Origin: Myxococcales bacterium
Lineage (GTDB): Bacteria; Myxococcota; Myxococcia; Myxococcales; JAKAPL01
Reading direction: 5' to 3'
Assembly (NCBI GenBank): GCA_021783235.1
Contig: JAJXUD010000010.1
Location: 21,995-85,994, forward strand
DNA length: 64,000 nt
This document shows positions 1 through 10,703 of this stretch, piece after piece. The notes under the pieces are model-generated. The model was not told the origin of the DNA, ran no database searches, and was given only the letters and a program-made list of their open reading frames with translations. Numbering within the stretch: the stretch's first letter is position 1; every line of letters starts with the position of its first letter. The position numbers and the translations under genes were made by a program.

Positions 1-1080
1 GGGGGAGGTCGAGCGCCTCCATCGGATCTCGAGGCCGGCCCGCGCGAGCTCGTCTCCGAGCCAGTCGGCCGGCCGGAGCGAGAGCAGCTCGGCGAGGTCG
101 CCGAGGAGGAGCCAGCCCTCCCCGCCGGGCGCCAGCCGCTCCGGCAGCCCCGCGATGAAGCGGCGGAGGAGCTCGCCCCCGGGATCGAACACCGCCCGGT
201 CGAGCGCCGTGCGCGGCACGTCCGGGATCCAGGGGGGATTGCAGACGACGAGGTCGGCGCGGCCGTCCGGGAAGAGATCGCGCTCCTCGACGCGGAAGCG
301 ATCCTGCAGGCCGAGCCGCGCGGCGTTGTCGCGGGCGCAGGCGACGGCGCGCGGCTCGCGGTCGGTGGCGACGGCGCTCGCGGCGCCGCGCTCGAGCAGC
401 ACGAAGGCGAGCACGCCGGTCCCGGTGCCGACGTCGAAGATCCGTCTCCCCGTGGGGGGCGGCGCCTCGAGGATGAGCCGAACGTACTCCGAGCGGGTGG
501 GGGTGTAGACGCCGTAGCGGGGCACGAGCGGCCGCGACAGGCCGGGGACGGCGAGCCCCTTGCGGCTCCATTCGGCGGCCCCGAGCGCGCCGAGGAGCGT
601 CGGGATCGAGAGGACGACGGGGAGGCCGGGCCACGGCCCCCAGGCGAGCTCGCACGCCTCGCGCACGTCGGGGGCGGCGCCGAGGGCCAAGGACCAGCCG
701 GGGCCGAGCTCGACGAGGATTCGCCCCTGGACCTCGTGCTCCCGACGGCGCTGCGCCCGCTCGGAGCGGAAGGCGTCGAGCGGGCTCGGCGAGCCCTTCT
801 CGGGCCGCCGCCGGGCGAGCCGGCGGCCGAGGGCATCGACGAGCTGCCGGGCGTTCTTCCAGTTGCCGCGGTAGAGCAGCGAGCGGCCGCTCTTCGCGGC
901 GCCGAGGGCGCCATCGGCGGTCGTCTGGTCGTGGGCGAGGCCGAGCGACGAGGGCGGGGGGTCGCCCGCCTCGGTCAGAAAGGCGGCCTCGCGAGCGGGC
1001 TCCCCCGGTGCTCGCAGCTCGAATCGGACGAGAGCCGCGGCGGCGGGCGCCGGGGCGACCTCCGCGGCGCCGCCGTTCAC
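1..1080 (-). CDS. Class I SAM-dependent methyltransferase (3' end outside window)
   Basis: The frame is open for 360 codons and runs off the window start, so the C-terminus is missing. Around residue 212 there is a glycine-rich SAM-binding motif (IFDVGTGTGVLAF), followed by an acidic strand end (ATDRE) and, near residue 281, VVCNPPW, the NPPY-type motif of N-methyltransferases such as PrmC, RsmC and related 'small' MTases. The N-terminal 200 residues are an Arg-rich extension typical of RNA-modifying members. The GTG start at 1080 shares a GTGA overlap with the stop of the upstream lipoprotein, so the two are translationally coupled. Methylation of RNA or of a protein glutamine is inferred from the motif; the exact substrate is unknown. 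Confidence 0.75.
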   Translation of the reverse strand, partial: MNGGAAEVAPAPAAAALVRFELRAPGEPAREAAFLTEAGDPPPSSLGLAHDQTTADGALGAAKSGRSLLYRGNWKNARQLVDALGRRLARRRPEKGSPSPLDAFRSERAQRRREHEVQGRILVELGPGWSLALGAAPDVREACELAWGPWPGLPVVLSIPTLLGALGAAEWSRKGLAVPGLSRPLVPRYGVYTPTRSEYVRLILEAPPPTGRRIFDVGTGTGVLAFVLLERGAASAVATDREPRAVACARDNAARLGLQDRFRVEERDLFPDGRADLVVCNPPWIPDVPRTALDRAVFDPGGELLRRFIAGLPERLAPGGEGWLLLGDLAELLSLRPADWLGDELARAGLEIRWRRSTSP

Positions 1081-1634
1081 TGGCCGATCGCCTGGTGGAG
1101 GCTCGGGCAGCCCTTCGCGTCGAAGCTGCCCCAGAGGTGGGCGAGGCCGCTCGGCTCGGCCCCGAGCGTCGCGTCGAACTGGCCGACGGCGGTCGAATCG
1201 TCCCAGCGCAGAAGATCGATGGTCGCCTCGGCGGAGCCGCCGAGCAGCGTCGCCCCGCCGTCCGGGGCCCAGCTGAGCTCGGCGGCGCTGGCCGCCGGGG
1301 CCGCGTAGGTTCCGGCGTCGATGGCGCCGCCCTCGCCGTCCAGCCGAAGAAAGACGGCGGTGAAGGGGGGCAGCCCCTTGGGATTGCCTCCGCAGCCCCC
1401 CGAGAGGTCCCGGTCGGCGAGGACGACCTCCATGAGGGTGGGGTCGGGGCCTCCGTCGAGCCGTCGTGGGAAGCTCCAGCCGGCGAAGCGGACCGAGAAC
1501 GCCGCGGGGGAGCCGCAGACGTCGTTCGGCCCCGCGTCGACGCAGGCCGGCCCCGCGTCGGCGCCACCCCTCGGGCCGCAAGCCGAGGCCGCGAGAAGGA
1601 GCGGCAGTCCGATGAATCCCGAGCGCACCTGCAC
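1077..1634 (-). CDS. Hypothetical lipoprotein
   Basis: The 185-residue protein begins with a hydrophobic signal peptide ending in a lipobox with Cys19 (AASAC). The mature part starts with a DAG-rich, proline-poor linker and has no recognised enzyme motif; it contains four further cysteines that could form disulfides. It is the first gene of a two-gene unit with the methyltransferase (4-base GTGA overlap). There is no Shine-Dalgarno sequence: a GTTTCGTGGTAACAA element ends one base before the GTG, and a second in-frame GTG at 1628 may be the true leaderless start. The function is not recognisable. Confidence 0.7.
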   Translation of the reverse strand: MQVRSGFIGLPLLLAASACGPRGGADAGPACVDAGPNDVCGSPAAFSVRFAGWSFPRRLDGGPDPTLMEVVLADRDLSGGCGGNPKGLPPFTAVFLRLDGEGGAIDAGTYAAPAASAAELSWAPDGGATLLGGSAEATIDLLRWDDSTAVGQFDATLGAEPSGLAHLWGSFDAKGCPSLHQAIGQ

Positions 1635-1710
1635 GTTGTTACCACGAAACGCATCCGCCGACCCGGGGGGCTGGTAGACTCCGGGGCGTCACCGCGTCCA
1701 GGGGAGCTCC

Positions 1711-2160
1711 ATGCGAAAGTGGATCGTCAATCTGGCCGTCGTCTCGGCGCTCGGCTGCGCGCCCGTCGTCGTCGTCCCGGTCACGCCGCCCGAGGCAATG
1801 GAGCAGTGGGCCCAGCTCCATCCGGCCGGAGCGCAGGCGCTCGGCGTCTGGGTTCGCAACCACCCGGGGGCCGCGAGCTGGCTCTTCGACTGGGACGGCG
1901 CCCACTCCGAGGGGACCCACGAACTCATCAGCTGGGCCATCTACCACCCGGGAGCGGGGGTCCCGATCTTCGTCTCGACCCATCCCGGCTGGTCGGTCTT
2001 CGACCAGTTCGCGATGGCGCACCAGCCGGCGGTCTGGGCGTTCTTCATGTGGGCCCGCCAGTTCCCGGGGGACGCGCAGCGGCTCGCCGACCACCCGAGG
2101 GGTCTCTGGTGGGCAGGCCACCACCTCTACGCCGCCGACGCCCAGATGCTCGGACAGTGA
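1711..2160 (+). CDS. Small lipoprotein with His-Pro repeats
   Basis: This 149-residue protein has a short signal peptide with a lipobox at Cys16 (SALGC). The mature region holds about six irregular units beginning with HP or HQP (HPAGAQ, HPGAAS, HPGAGV, HPGWSV, HQPAVW, HPRGLW), each followed by aromatic residues, so it is rich in Trp, His and Phe. I recognise no enzyme family. A GGGGAG ribosome-binding site precedes the ATG. It is transcribed divergently from the lipoprotein at 1634 and lies just upstream of boxC, from which a probable promoter separates it. The His/Trp-rich repeats could bind metal or a surface ligand, but this is speculation. Confidence 0.7.
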   Translation: MRKWIVNLAVVSALGCAPVVVVPVTPPEAMEQWAQLHPAGAQALGVWVRNHPGAASWLFDWDGAHSEGTHELISWAIYHPGAGVPIFVSTHPGWSVFDQFAMAHQPAVWAFFMWARQFPGDAQRLADHPRGLWWAGHHLYAADAQMLGQ

Positions 2161-2208
2161 CGGCGCCGTCCGGGCGGCCGGGGGGCTAGGCGGACCCGGG
2201 CCGAATGC

Positions 2209-2214
2209 GATAAT
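2209..2214 (+). promoter_or_regulatory. Putative -10 element of boxC
   Basis: GATAAT lies 10 bases before the boxC ATG with no Shine-Dalgarno sequence between them. Initiation about seven bases downstream would give a leader of only a few nucleotides. The corresponding -35 region (about 2186-2191) is poor. Confidence 0.35.
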
Positions 2215-2224
2215 CAATGCGCCC

Positions 2225-3880
2225 ATGGCCGAAACGACGCCGCAGCCGCCCGTTCAGTTCGAGACCCACCCCGACTCTTACCGCCACTGGAGGCTCGCCT
2301 TCGACGGGCCGGTCGCTCGGCTCACGATGGCCGTCCGGGAGGACGGTGGGCTCCGGCCGGGCTACCAGCTCAAGCTGAACAGCTACGACCTCGGCGTGGA
2401 CATCGAGCTGTGCGACGCGGTCCAGCGGATTCGCTTCGAGCACCCAGAGGTGCGCGCGGTGGTGCTGGACAGCGCGCTGCAGAAGATCTTCTGCGCCGGG
2501 GCCAACATCTTCATGCTGGCCTCGAGCGGCCACCCGTTCAAGGTCAACTTCTGCAAGTTCACGAACGAGACGCGACTCGCGATCGAGGACGCCTCGGCCC
2601 ACTCCGGGATCAAGTGGATCGCGGCCCTCAACGGCACCTCGTCGGGTGGCGGCTACGAGCTCGCGCTCGCCTGCGACGAGATCCTGCTCGCGGACGACGG
2701 CAACGCCTCCGTGAGCCTTCCCGAGGTGGCGCTGCTCGGCGTCCTGCCGGGGACCGGCGGCCTCACCCGCGTCGTCGACAAGCGGCTGGTCCGGCGGGAC
2801 ATCGCGGACGTCTTCTGCGCCTTGCCCGAGGGCGTGCGCGGAAAGCGGGCGGTCGACTGGCGCCTCGTCGATCAGGCGATCCCGAAGAGCCGCTTCGATC
2901 AGGCCGTCCGCGAGCGGGCGCTCGAGCTCGCGAAGGGATCGGATCGCCCCGGCGGCCCCGGCGTCCGGCTCGCGCCGATCGCCCCGGAGGTGACGCCGAC
3001 CGCGCGCCGCTACCGGCACGTGACCCTCGGGCTCGATCGCTCCCGCCGCCAGGCGACGCTCACGGTCCGCGGCCCGACCGGCCCGCAGCCGAAGACCCCG
3101 GCGCAGTTCCTCGAGGCGGGCGGCGATGCCTGGGCGCTCCGGGCCTTCCGCGAGCTCGACGACGCGCTCCTGCAGCTGCGGGTGAACGAGCTCGAGATCG
3201 GCACCGTCCTGCTCCACACGGAAGGGGATCCGCGGGCCGTCCTCGAGGCCGACGGAGCGGTCGCGGAGCTGCGCGGCCACTGGTTCGTCCGGGAGATCCT
3301 GGGCCAGATGCGGCGGACGTTGAAGCGGCTCGATCTGACCGCGCGGACCCTCTACGCGGCCATCGAACCGGGGAGCTGCTTTGCGGGCTCGCTCTTCGAG
3401 ATCGCGCTTTCGGCCGACCGGAGCTACATGCTGGACGACCCCGCCCGGGCGACGGCGGTCCAGCTGTCGGCGCTCTCGGCGGGGCTCCTGCCGATGTCGA
3501 ACGGCCTGTCGCGGCTCCAGTCCCGCTTCCTCCACGATCCCCCGAGGGCCGGCCGGCTCCTCGAGCGACGCGGCCCCTTCTCGGCGGGCGAGGCGCTCGA
3601 GGCGGGGCTCGTCACCTTTGCCCCCGACGGCATCGACTGGGACGACGAGTTGCGGCTGGCCCTCGAGGAGCGCGAGGCGCTCTCGCCCGACGCGCTGACG
3701 GGCATGGAGGCAAACCTCCGCTTCGCTGGGCCGGAGACGATGGAGAGCAAGATCTTCGGCCGGCTCTCGGCGTGGCAGAACTGGATCTTCCAGCGACCCA
3801 ACGCCGTGGGCGAGAAGGGGGCCCTCTCCCTCTATGGGCAGAAGGGGCAGCGGCCCGAATTCGATTGGCGGCGCACCTAG
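2225..3880 (+). CDS. boxC: 2,3-epoxybenzoyl-CoA dihydrolase (benzoyl-CoA-dihydrodiol lyase)
   Basis: The 551-residue protein matches BoxC in length and sequence. It has a crotonase-fold N-terminal half with AGANIF and NGTSSGGGYELALACD (oxyanion-hole and acyl-CoA-binding region) and LLGVLPGTGGLTR, then a second crotonase-like half with PGSCFAGSLFEIAL. BoxC hydrolytically opens the ring of 2,3-epoxybenzoyl-CoA to 3,4-dehydroadipyl-CoA semialdehyde plus formate in the aerobic 'box' pathway for benzoate. It is followed 9 bases later by boxB, so the pair forms an operon. The N-terminus (MAETTPQPPVQFETHP) is family-typical and fixes the ATG start. Confidence 0.93.
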   Translation: MAETTPQPPVQFETHPDSYRHWRLAFDGPVARLTMAVREDGGLRPGYQLKLNSYDLGVDIELCDAVQRIRFEHPEVRAVVLDSALQKIFCAGANIFMLASSGHPFKVNFCKFTNETRLAIEDASAHSGIKWIAALNGTSSGGGYELALACDEILLADDGNASVSLPEVALLGVLPGTGGLTRVVDKRLVRRDIADVFCALPEGVRGKRAVDWRLVDQAIPKSRFDQAVRERALELAKGSDRPGGPGVRLAPIAPEVTPTARRYRHVTLGLDRSRRQATLTVRGPTGPQPKTPAQFLEAGGDAWALRAFRELDDALLQLRVNELEIGTVLLHTEGDPRAVLEADGAVAELRGHWFVREILGQMRRTLKRLDLTARTLYAAIEPGSCFAGSLFEIALSADRSYMLDDPARATAVQLSALSAGLLPMSNGLSRLQSRFLHDPPRAGRLLERRGPFSAGEALEAGLVTFAPDGIDWDDELRLALEEREALSPDALTGMEANLRFAGPETMESKIFGRLSAWQNWIFQRPNAVGEKGALSLYGQKGQRPEFDWRRT

Positions 3881-3889
3881 GAGTTCACC

Positions 3890-5301
<1,412 letters not shown>

Positions 5302-5305
<4 letters not shown>

Positions 5306-5763
5306 GGGGTCCGGCCAGCCGGCTGGCAGTACCGATCGAGGAGCAGGCCGAGCCGAGGCACGGCCTGCTCGACGTTCTTCTTGCCGGTCGGGCGGAGCTT
5401 CTCGTACGCCTTGCGCAGGGACGAGTTCTTCGTCTGTTGGGCGCGCGCGTCGGTGATGGCGAGCAGCGCCTCGGAGACCTCGCCCGCCCGCGCCTGTAGG
5501 TAGGCCGAGAACGGGCCCGCTCTGCCTGGCGCCCAGGCGTCGTGGAACGGGTCGAGCTTCTGGGCGAACTCCGGCAAGAGCGACTCGAGCACCTCGCGGA
5601 CGATGCCGCTCTTGACGGCCTTCACCACCGCGTAGGCGCCCTTGATGGCCATGCCCGCGAGGCCGCCCTTCGAGGCGACCTCCTCGTCGACGAGCTTCTC
5701 GCAGTCGGTGACGACCTGGGGGCGGACGGCGGGGTCGAGGAGCTTCTCGGAGAGGGCGGGCAC
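5302..5763 (-). CDS. DUF6918-like conserved protein
   Basis: This is a soluble helical protein of about 153 residues. It begins with SEKLLDP, then DEEVASKGGLAGMAIKGAYAVVKAVK, and ends in a conserved segment TDARAQ...SLRKAYEKLRPTGKK. I recall this arrangement from a myxobacterial/actinobacterial family of unknown function (DUF6918). The GTG at 5763 matches the usual family N-terminus; an in-frame ATG at 5829 would add 22 residues and overlap the divergent DUF1684 gene start. It is convergent with boxB, the two stops sharing CTAG. No function can be assigned. Confidence 0.65.
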
Positions 5764-5825
5764 GGGCCGGAAGATGCCGCCGGAGGCCACTGGCGTCAAC
5801 CCGAGAGTTTGGCAGAATGTCGCGC

Positions 5826-6691
5826 GCATGATCTCCGTCGCCTATCTCCTCATGGTGGCCTCGATGAACGCCGTTCCACTTCCCAAGGCGGCGCGAGCCG
5901 AGGTCGAGCGCTGGCGCGCCGAGCAGGACGCCGAGATGCGCGGCCCCGCTAGCCCGCTCGCCCGCGAGGCGCCCCGGGAGCTCGCGCCGGGCCACAACGT
6001 CCTCGGCAGCGGCCCCGCCGACACCCTCCGGTTCGACGCGCCGGGCGTCCCGGCGAGCGTCCTCGATCTCGTCTGGGAGGGGCAGGCGCTCCTCGCCGAG
6101 CCGCTCCTCCCGATGGTCCTCAAGAACGGCGACCCGCTGGTCGCGGGTCCCGTCGGACCGGGCGACCGGTTGCAGGTAGGGCCCCTCGCGCTCTGGCTCC
6201 AGCCCGGCGGTCGCGGCCCCGCGCTCGCGGTGAGCGACGAGTCCCGGCCCGAGCGGATCGGCTACCACGGCTTGCGCTACCTGCCGCTCGACGGCCAGTA
6301 CCGGGTGGCCGCGACCTTCGAGCCGGCCGAGGCGGGGAGGACCCTGACGCTCGAGACGAGCACCGGCGGCCGGCGCGTCCTACCGCTCCGGGGGCTCCTC
6401 CGCTTCGAGCTCGAGGGTCGGGCGCTCTCCTTGGACGCGTTCTCCCTGGGCGAGCGGCCCGACGACTACTTCGTGATCTTCAAGGATGCGACCAACGGCC
6501 GCGAGAGCTACGGCCCCGGCCGCTTCGTCTGGGTTCCCGGCGCCGTCGGCGGGAAGACCGTCATCGACTTCAACCTGGCCTGGAACCCGCTCTGCGCCTA
6601 CTCGCACGCCTTCAACTGCCCGCTCGCGCCGCCCGAAAACCGGCTGCCAATTCGCATTCCGGTCGGTGAGGCGACCTACACGGACGACTGA
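5826..6691 (+). CDS. DUF1684-domain protein
   Basis: The 288-residue protein has a weak N-terminal signal-like segment (MISVAYLLMVASMNAVPL) and then a complete DUF1684 domain. It ends in the family hallmark YGPGRFVWVP...DFNLAWNPLCAYSHAFNCPLAPPENRLPIRIPVGE. DUF1684 proteins occur widely and have no established biochemical role. The ATG at 5826 is chosen because upstream in-frame sequence lies antisense to the DUF6918-like gene. There is no Shine-Dalgarno sequence; CAGAAT lies 8 bases before the start. A perfect hairpin follows the stop. Confidence 0.75.
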
Positions 6692-6737
6692 CCATCGGCA
6701 GCGCGCCCTCATGCCGTCTCCGCGGGGGCTCGGGCGC

Positions 6738-6756
6738 GACGGGCGCCGCGCCCGTC
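6738..6756. terminator. Perfect hairpin between convergent genes
   Basis: GACGGGCG and CGCCCGTC form an 8-base-pair perfect stem around a CCG loop, in the short gap between the ends of the DUF1684 gene and the TPR gene. There is no T-tract on either strand. A bidirectional terminator or RNA-stabilising hairpin is inferred from its position. Confidence 0.45.
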
Positions 6757-6761
6757 CCGAC

Positions 6762-9700
6762 TCACTGGCCCTGCTCGAGAAACCCGATCTCGTCCGTGAT
6801 GACGCTCTTGTCCTCGGCATCGGGCTTGAGCTGCAGGTACTTCTTGAAGTGCTCGAGGGCGAGCTTCGTCTGGCCGCTCCCCTTGTAGTAGTAGCCGAGG
6901 TACTTGTGCGGCAGCGGGTTCTTCGGCTCCGCCGCGACGGCCTTGCCGTAGTAGCTCGCCGCCTCTTTGCCCTTGCCCTCCTCCTCGAGGGCGCGCCCGA
7001 TGAGGTAGTAGGCCTGCACGAGCGACCGATCGCGCTCGAGCGCCCCCTGGTAGCTCGCGACCGCCTTGCGGAAGTCCTTGTCCTTCGCCTCGAGATCGCC
7101 GACGGCGAGCGCGAGCGCGACCCGCTTGTCGTCGAGCGCCATGGCCTTCTGGTAGCTCTGGATGGCATTGGCGTCGTCGCCCTGCTGCGCCTCCACGGAG
7201 GCGAGCTGCTGGAGCGCGTCCGGAAAGGCGGGGCGGAGCGCGATCGCCTGGGCGAGCGACTTGTGCGCCTCGTCGTAGAGGCCGAGGGCCGCCTCTCCCT
7301 GCCCGCGCACGAACCAGTAGTCGGGGTTCTTGGGGCCGAACTCGACGGCCGTCTTCGCCTCTTGGAGCGCCCGGTTGTCGTCCCCGCGGACCAGCAGCGC
7401 CTTGGCGAGGTAGTAATGGGCGTCCGAGACCTTGCTCGAGAGCGCGATCGCGGTGCCGAGGGTGGTCACCGCGGCGTCCACCTGCCGCTCGGCGAGCTCC
7501 ACGGCCCCGAGCGAGACGGCCGGCAGCGGGTCGCGTGGCTCGGCCTCCATCGCGGCCTCCAGGGCTTTGTGAGCCTCCGGTAGCTTGCCCTCCTTCCAGA
7601 GGAGGTCACCGAGCGCGAACTCGAGCCCCGCCTGCCGCGGGTCGAGCTTCTCCGCGGCGAGCAGCTCCCGCTCGCCCCCCGCGAGGTCGCCCTGGCCGGC
7701 GAGCGCCCGGCCCAGTCCGAAGCGCGCCTCGGGGTTCTGGCCGTCGATCGCGAGCGCCCGCTCGAACTCGGCCCGTGCCCCCGCGAGATCCCCTGCGGCC
7801 AAAAGGTAGTCGCCGAGTCCGGCGTGCGCGCGGGCGCTCTTCGGAGCCTTCTGCACCGCCGCCTCGAGCTCGACCTTGGCCTTGGCGAGATCGCCGCGGG
7901 AGAGCAGCAGGCGCCCCAGCGCGACGTGCGCCTCCTCGTAGTTCGGGCCGGCGCGAAGCGCGACGAGGAGGTGGCTCTCGGCCTCTTCGGGCTTTCCCAA
8001 GGCGAGCGCCGCGAGGCCCTCGAGCGTCAAGAGGCGGGGATCGGAGGGGTTCGCTCCGAGCGCCGCCGTGAGGACGCGCGTCGCGTCGAGGTAGTGGCCG
8101 ACGGCGAGCTGGACGCGGGCGAGCGCATCCGCGATGTCGGGATCGCGCGGGTGGTCCTCCGAGGCCCGAAGCAGGAGGGGGAGCGCCTCCGCCGGACGGT
8201 GTTGATTCGCGAGGAATCGGCCGTAGGACGCCTCGACCGTGCCGCTCTTGGGATCGAGCGACAGGGCCTTCTTGTACTCGGCCTCCGCCGCCGCGGCCCG
8301 ATGGTGAAATGCATCGTCCTCGCCGAGCAGGGCGAAGACGCGAGCCCGCTCGGAGGGTGAGAGGGTGTTCTGGCCCGAGGACAGCGCCCGCAGGTCCGCG
8401 TCGACCCCGTCGCCGCTCCCGTCGAGCTGGGCCTGCAGGAAGTCGGCCTCGAGGCGGGAGCTCTCGTGCTCGGGGTCGGCCGCGCTGGCCTTCTGAAATT
8501 CGGCGAGGGCGTCCTTGATGTCACCCGCCCGCACCGCGAGCCGACCCAGCGCGTCGAGCGCCTTCGCGCTCTTCGGGTCGACGGCGAGCAGCCGCCGCAG
8601 GGTCGCGGTCGCCTTGCGCGGGTCGTGCCTCGCCTGCCCTTCGGCGAGCAGGCTGAGGGCCTCTTTGTCCTTCGGTTCCTTGATGAGCAGTGCCTCGAGC
8701 GCCGGTAGCGCCTCGTCGGGGTTGCCCATCGAGAAGGCGGCTCCGGCGCTCGCACGCACGACGTCCGGATCCCGCCGTCCGACGATCTCCAGCCGATCCA
8801 GCTCGTTCTGCTCTCCGGCCGCACGCTCCGTCGCCTCGCCGTACTTTCGCTCCAGGTAGAAGATCGCCTGCGCCTCGACCGCCTTCGGATCGATGGCCCT
8901 GGGCGCGAGCTTCTCCGCCGAGCGGGCCAGCGAGAGCGCTCGCTGGTATTCGGCGAAGTTGTCCCGCGAGATGGCCGCTCGGGCGTCAGCCACGAGCTTC
9001 GCCGCCGGCGTCCCCTTGTGGGTGTGCGGCGGGCCGAGGATCTTGTTGATGCCGAAGTAGCCGTACACGGTGGTCCCGAGCGAGAGCCCGACACCGACGA
9101 CGAGGAGCAGCGCGACGCCCACCGCGATGAAGGGGGCGCGCCGTCGAAGCGCCGCCACGTGGTCGACCGATTCGACGATGGCCGAGTTGGCCATGCGGCC
9201 GCCGTAGAGCTCCTGCAGCCGCCGCAGCGTCTCCTGCTTGTCGCCGTCGTCCGCGGCCGAGGCGTCCGCCCCGATGTGGAAGGCGTCCGCCGGAGCAGCC
9301 ATCAGATCCTCGATGGACTTCGCGAACGTGGGGAGGGTCGAGAGGATCTGCCACTTCTCGCCGTCGCTCGAGGCGTCCTCGTTTCCGAGGAGCTGTCCCT
9401 CGCGAAGCATCCGGACGACGGTCTCCTCGTCGAAGGGGCCGAGCGTCTTCCCGCTCTTGCGGCGGATCTGGTAGCGCTTGGCCCGCGCGCCCGAGGGCGC
9501 GCCCGCCGCTCCCCCTGCCGGGGCGCTCTGGTCGATGAAGTCGAGGACCTCGAGACCGTCCTCGGCGGTCGCCGGGGCCGCCGGCGAACTCGCGAGATCG
9601 AGGTCCGCCTCGAGCGAGTCGGCCGCTCCCGCGGCGGGCGCCGTGGCGGGCATCGGAGCGTCGAAATCGAACTCGAGCGCGTCCGGTGGCGCCGGGGTCG

Positions 9701-10703
9701 AGGCGCGCGTCGACTCCTGGAGGAATTGAATGGAGGCTCGATCCTCGTCGGCCGGGCCGGCGGCAGGCGCCGCGGGAGGGGGCGAGAAGGCGAGACCGAG
9801 GTCCGCGCCGAGATCGAGCGAAGGTGGGGCCTCGACCGCCTCTGGCGGCGCCAGGGGGGGCTCGGCGAGCGAGCTCGGCGGCAGCTCGAACGCGACGCCT
9901 TCGCCCGCTGGAGCTCCGGAGGCGCCGAGGTCGAGGTCGAAGGCGCCGAGCTCCTCGAAGCTGGGCGGGGCCGCGATTGCCGGAGCAGGGGGGGCCACCG
10001 CCGTGGGGGCGGATTCCCAGCTGACCGTCCCGTGGGAGGTCGGCGGACTCGGCGAATCCGGCGCGAGGGCGCCGTCGAAGAGCGAGGCCGCCGAGGGCGA
10101 GGCCACGACGCTCGCGGGAGCCTCCGGAGCCGCGCCGTCGGGGGCGTCGAAGAGGGCCGCGGCCGACGTCGAACCGAGCAGATCGGGCGTCGGCGCGAGT
10201 ACTCGGGTGGCCTCGGGTTCGAAGAGCGCCATCGTCGAGGGCGAGGCCCGGACGGATGGCGCGCCGGCCGGCAGCGCGACCGGGCCGCTCTGCCCCGCCC
10301 GTTGGGCAGGGGCGAGCGGCGGTGGCGCGGAGGCGGGCAGCGGCACTGCGCCGGGCGCCGCGTCACCGAAGAGCGCGGCGGCCGACAAGGAGCCGCGCAC
10401 CGGTCCGGCGGGGGGGCGGGGGGGCGCCGGTGGGGGAGGCGAAGCGGGCGCCGGCGCCGAGCCTGGCAGAGGGACGGGACCGATGGTGGTGGCCACGGAG
10501 GAGGGAGGGGGCGCGGGGCGAGCGGGCGGGGGGCCGCCGGCCGAGGGCAGCGGAATGGCGCCTTCTGCGAGGGCCGAGGCGCCGGCCTTGGTCACGAGGA
10601 ATTGGATCGCGCACTTCGGGCAGCGCATCTTGAGCCCGGCGGCCGGGAGCCGCGAATCGTCGACCTTGTACTTCGACTGGCAGGAGGGGCAGGAGAGGTT
10701 CAA
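6762..10703 (-). CDS. MJ0042 zinc finger - GYF - TPR membrane protein
   Basis: This is a 1313-residue multi-domain protein. Residues 1-38 form an MJ0042-type zinc ribbon (CPSCQSKY...CPKCAIQF). Residues about 40-400 are Pro/Ala-rich and carry four copies of a short motif around AALF or ALF. A GYF_2-like domain (KSGKTLGPFDEETVVRML...W) lies near 407-460. One transmembrane helix spans about 517-548, and the remainder (about 560-1313) is at least fifteen TPR-like units. The start overlaps the stop of the upstream cNMP-binding gene by ATGA, so the two are translationally coupled. Topology suggests a cytoplasmic zinc finger/GYF and a periplasmic TPR array. A scaffold or assembly role is inferred; no exact function is known. 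Confidence 0.8.
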   Translation of the reverse strand: MNLSCPSCQSKYKVDDSRLPAAGLKMRCPKCAIQFLVTKAGASALAEGAIPLPSAGGPPPARPAPPPSSVATTIGPVPLPGSAPAPASPPPPAPPRPPAGPVRGSLSAAALFGDAAPGAVPLPASAPPPLAPAQRAGQSGPVALPAGAPSVRASPSTMALFEPEATRVLAPTPDLLGSTSAAALFDAPDGAAPEAPASVVASPSAASLFDGALAPDSPSPPTSHGTVSWESAPTAVAPPAPAIAAPPSFEELGAFDLDLGASGAPAGEGVAFELPPSSLAEPPLAPPEAVEAPPSLDLGADLGLAFSPPPAAPAAGPADEDRASIQFLQESTRASTPAPPDALEFDFDAPMPATAPAAGAADSLEADLDLASSPAAPATAEDGLEVLDFIDQSAPAGGAAGAPSGARAKRYQIRRKSGKTLGPFDEETVVRMLREGQLLGNEDASSDGEKWQILSTLPTFAKSIEDLMAAPADAFHIGADASAADDGDKQETLRRLQELYGGRMANSAIVESVDHVAALRRRAPFIAVGVALLLVVGVGLSLGTTVYGYFGINKILGPPHTHKGTPAAKLVADARAAISRDNFAEYQRALSLARSAEKLAPRAIDPKAVEAQAIFYLERKYGEATERAAGEQNELDRLEIVGRRDPDVVRASAGAAFSMGNPDEALPALEALLIKEPKDKEALSLLAEGQARHDPRKATATLRRLLAVDPKSAKALDALGRLAVRAGDIKDALAEFQKASAADPEHESSRLEADFLQAQLDGSGDGVDADLRALSSGQNTLSPSERARVFALLGEDDAFHHRAAAAEAEYKKALSLDPKSGTVEASYGRFLANQHRPAEALPLLLRASEDHPRDPDIADALARVQLAVGHYLDATRVLTAALGANPSDPRLLTLEGLAALALGKPEEAESHLLVALRAGPNYEEAHVALGRLLLSRGDLAKAKVELEAAVQKAPKSARAHAGLGDYLLAAGDLAGARAEFERALAIDGQNPEARFGLGRALAGQGDLAGGERELLAAEKLDPRQAGLEFALGDLLWKEGKLPEAHKALEAAMEAEPRDPLPAVSLGAVELAERQVDAAVTTLGTAIALSSKVSDAHYYLAKALLVRGDDNRALQEAKTAVEFGPKNPDYWFVRGQGEAALGLYDEAHKSLAQAIALRPAFPDALQQLASVEAQQGDDANAIQSYQKAMALDDKRVALALAVGDLEAKDKDFRKAVASYQGALERDRSLVQAYYLIGRALEEEGKGKEAASYYGKAVAAEPKNPLPHKYLGYYYKGSGQTKLALEHFKKYLQLKPDAEDKSVITDEIGFLEQGQ

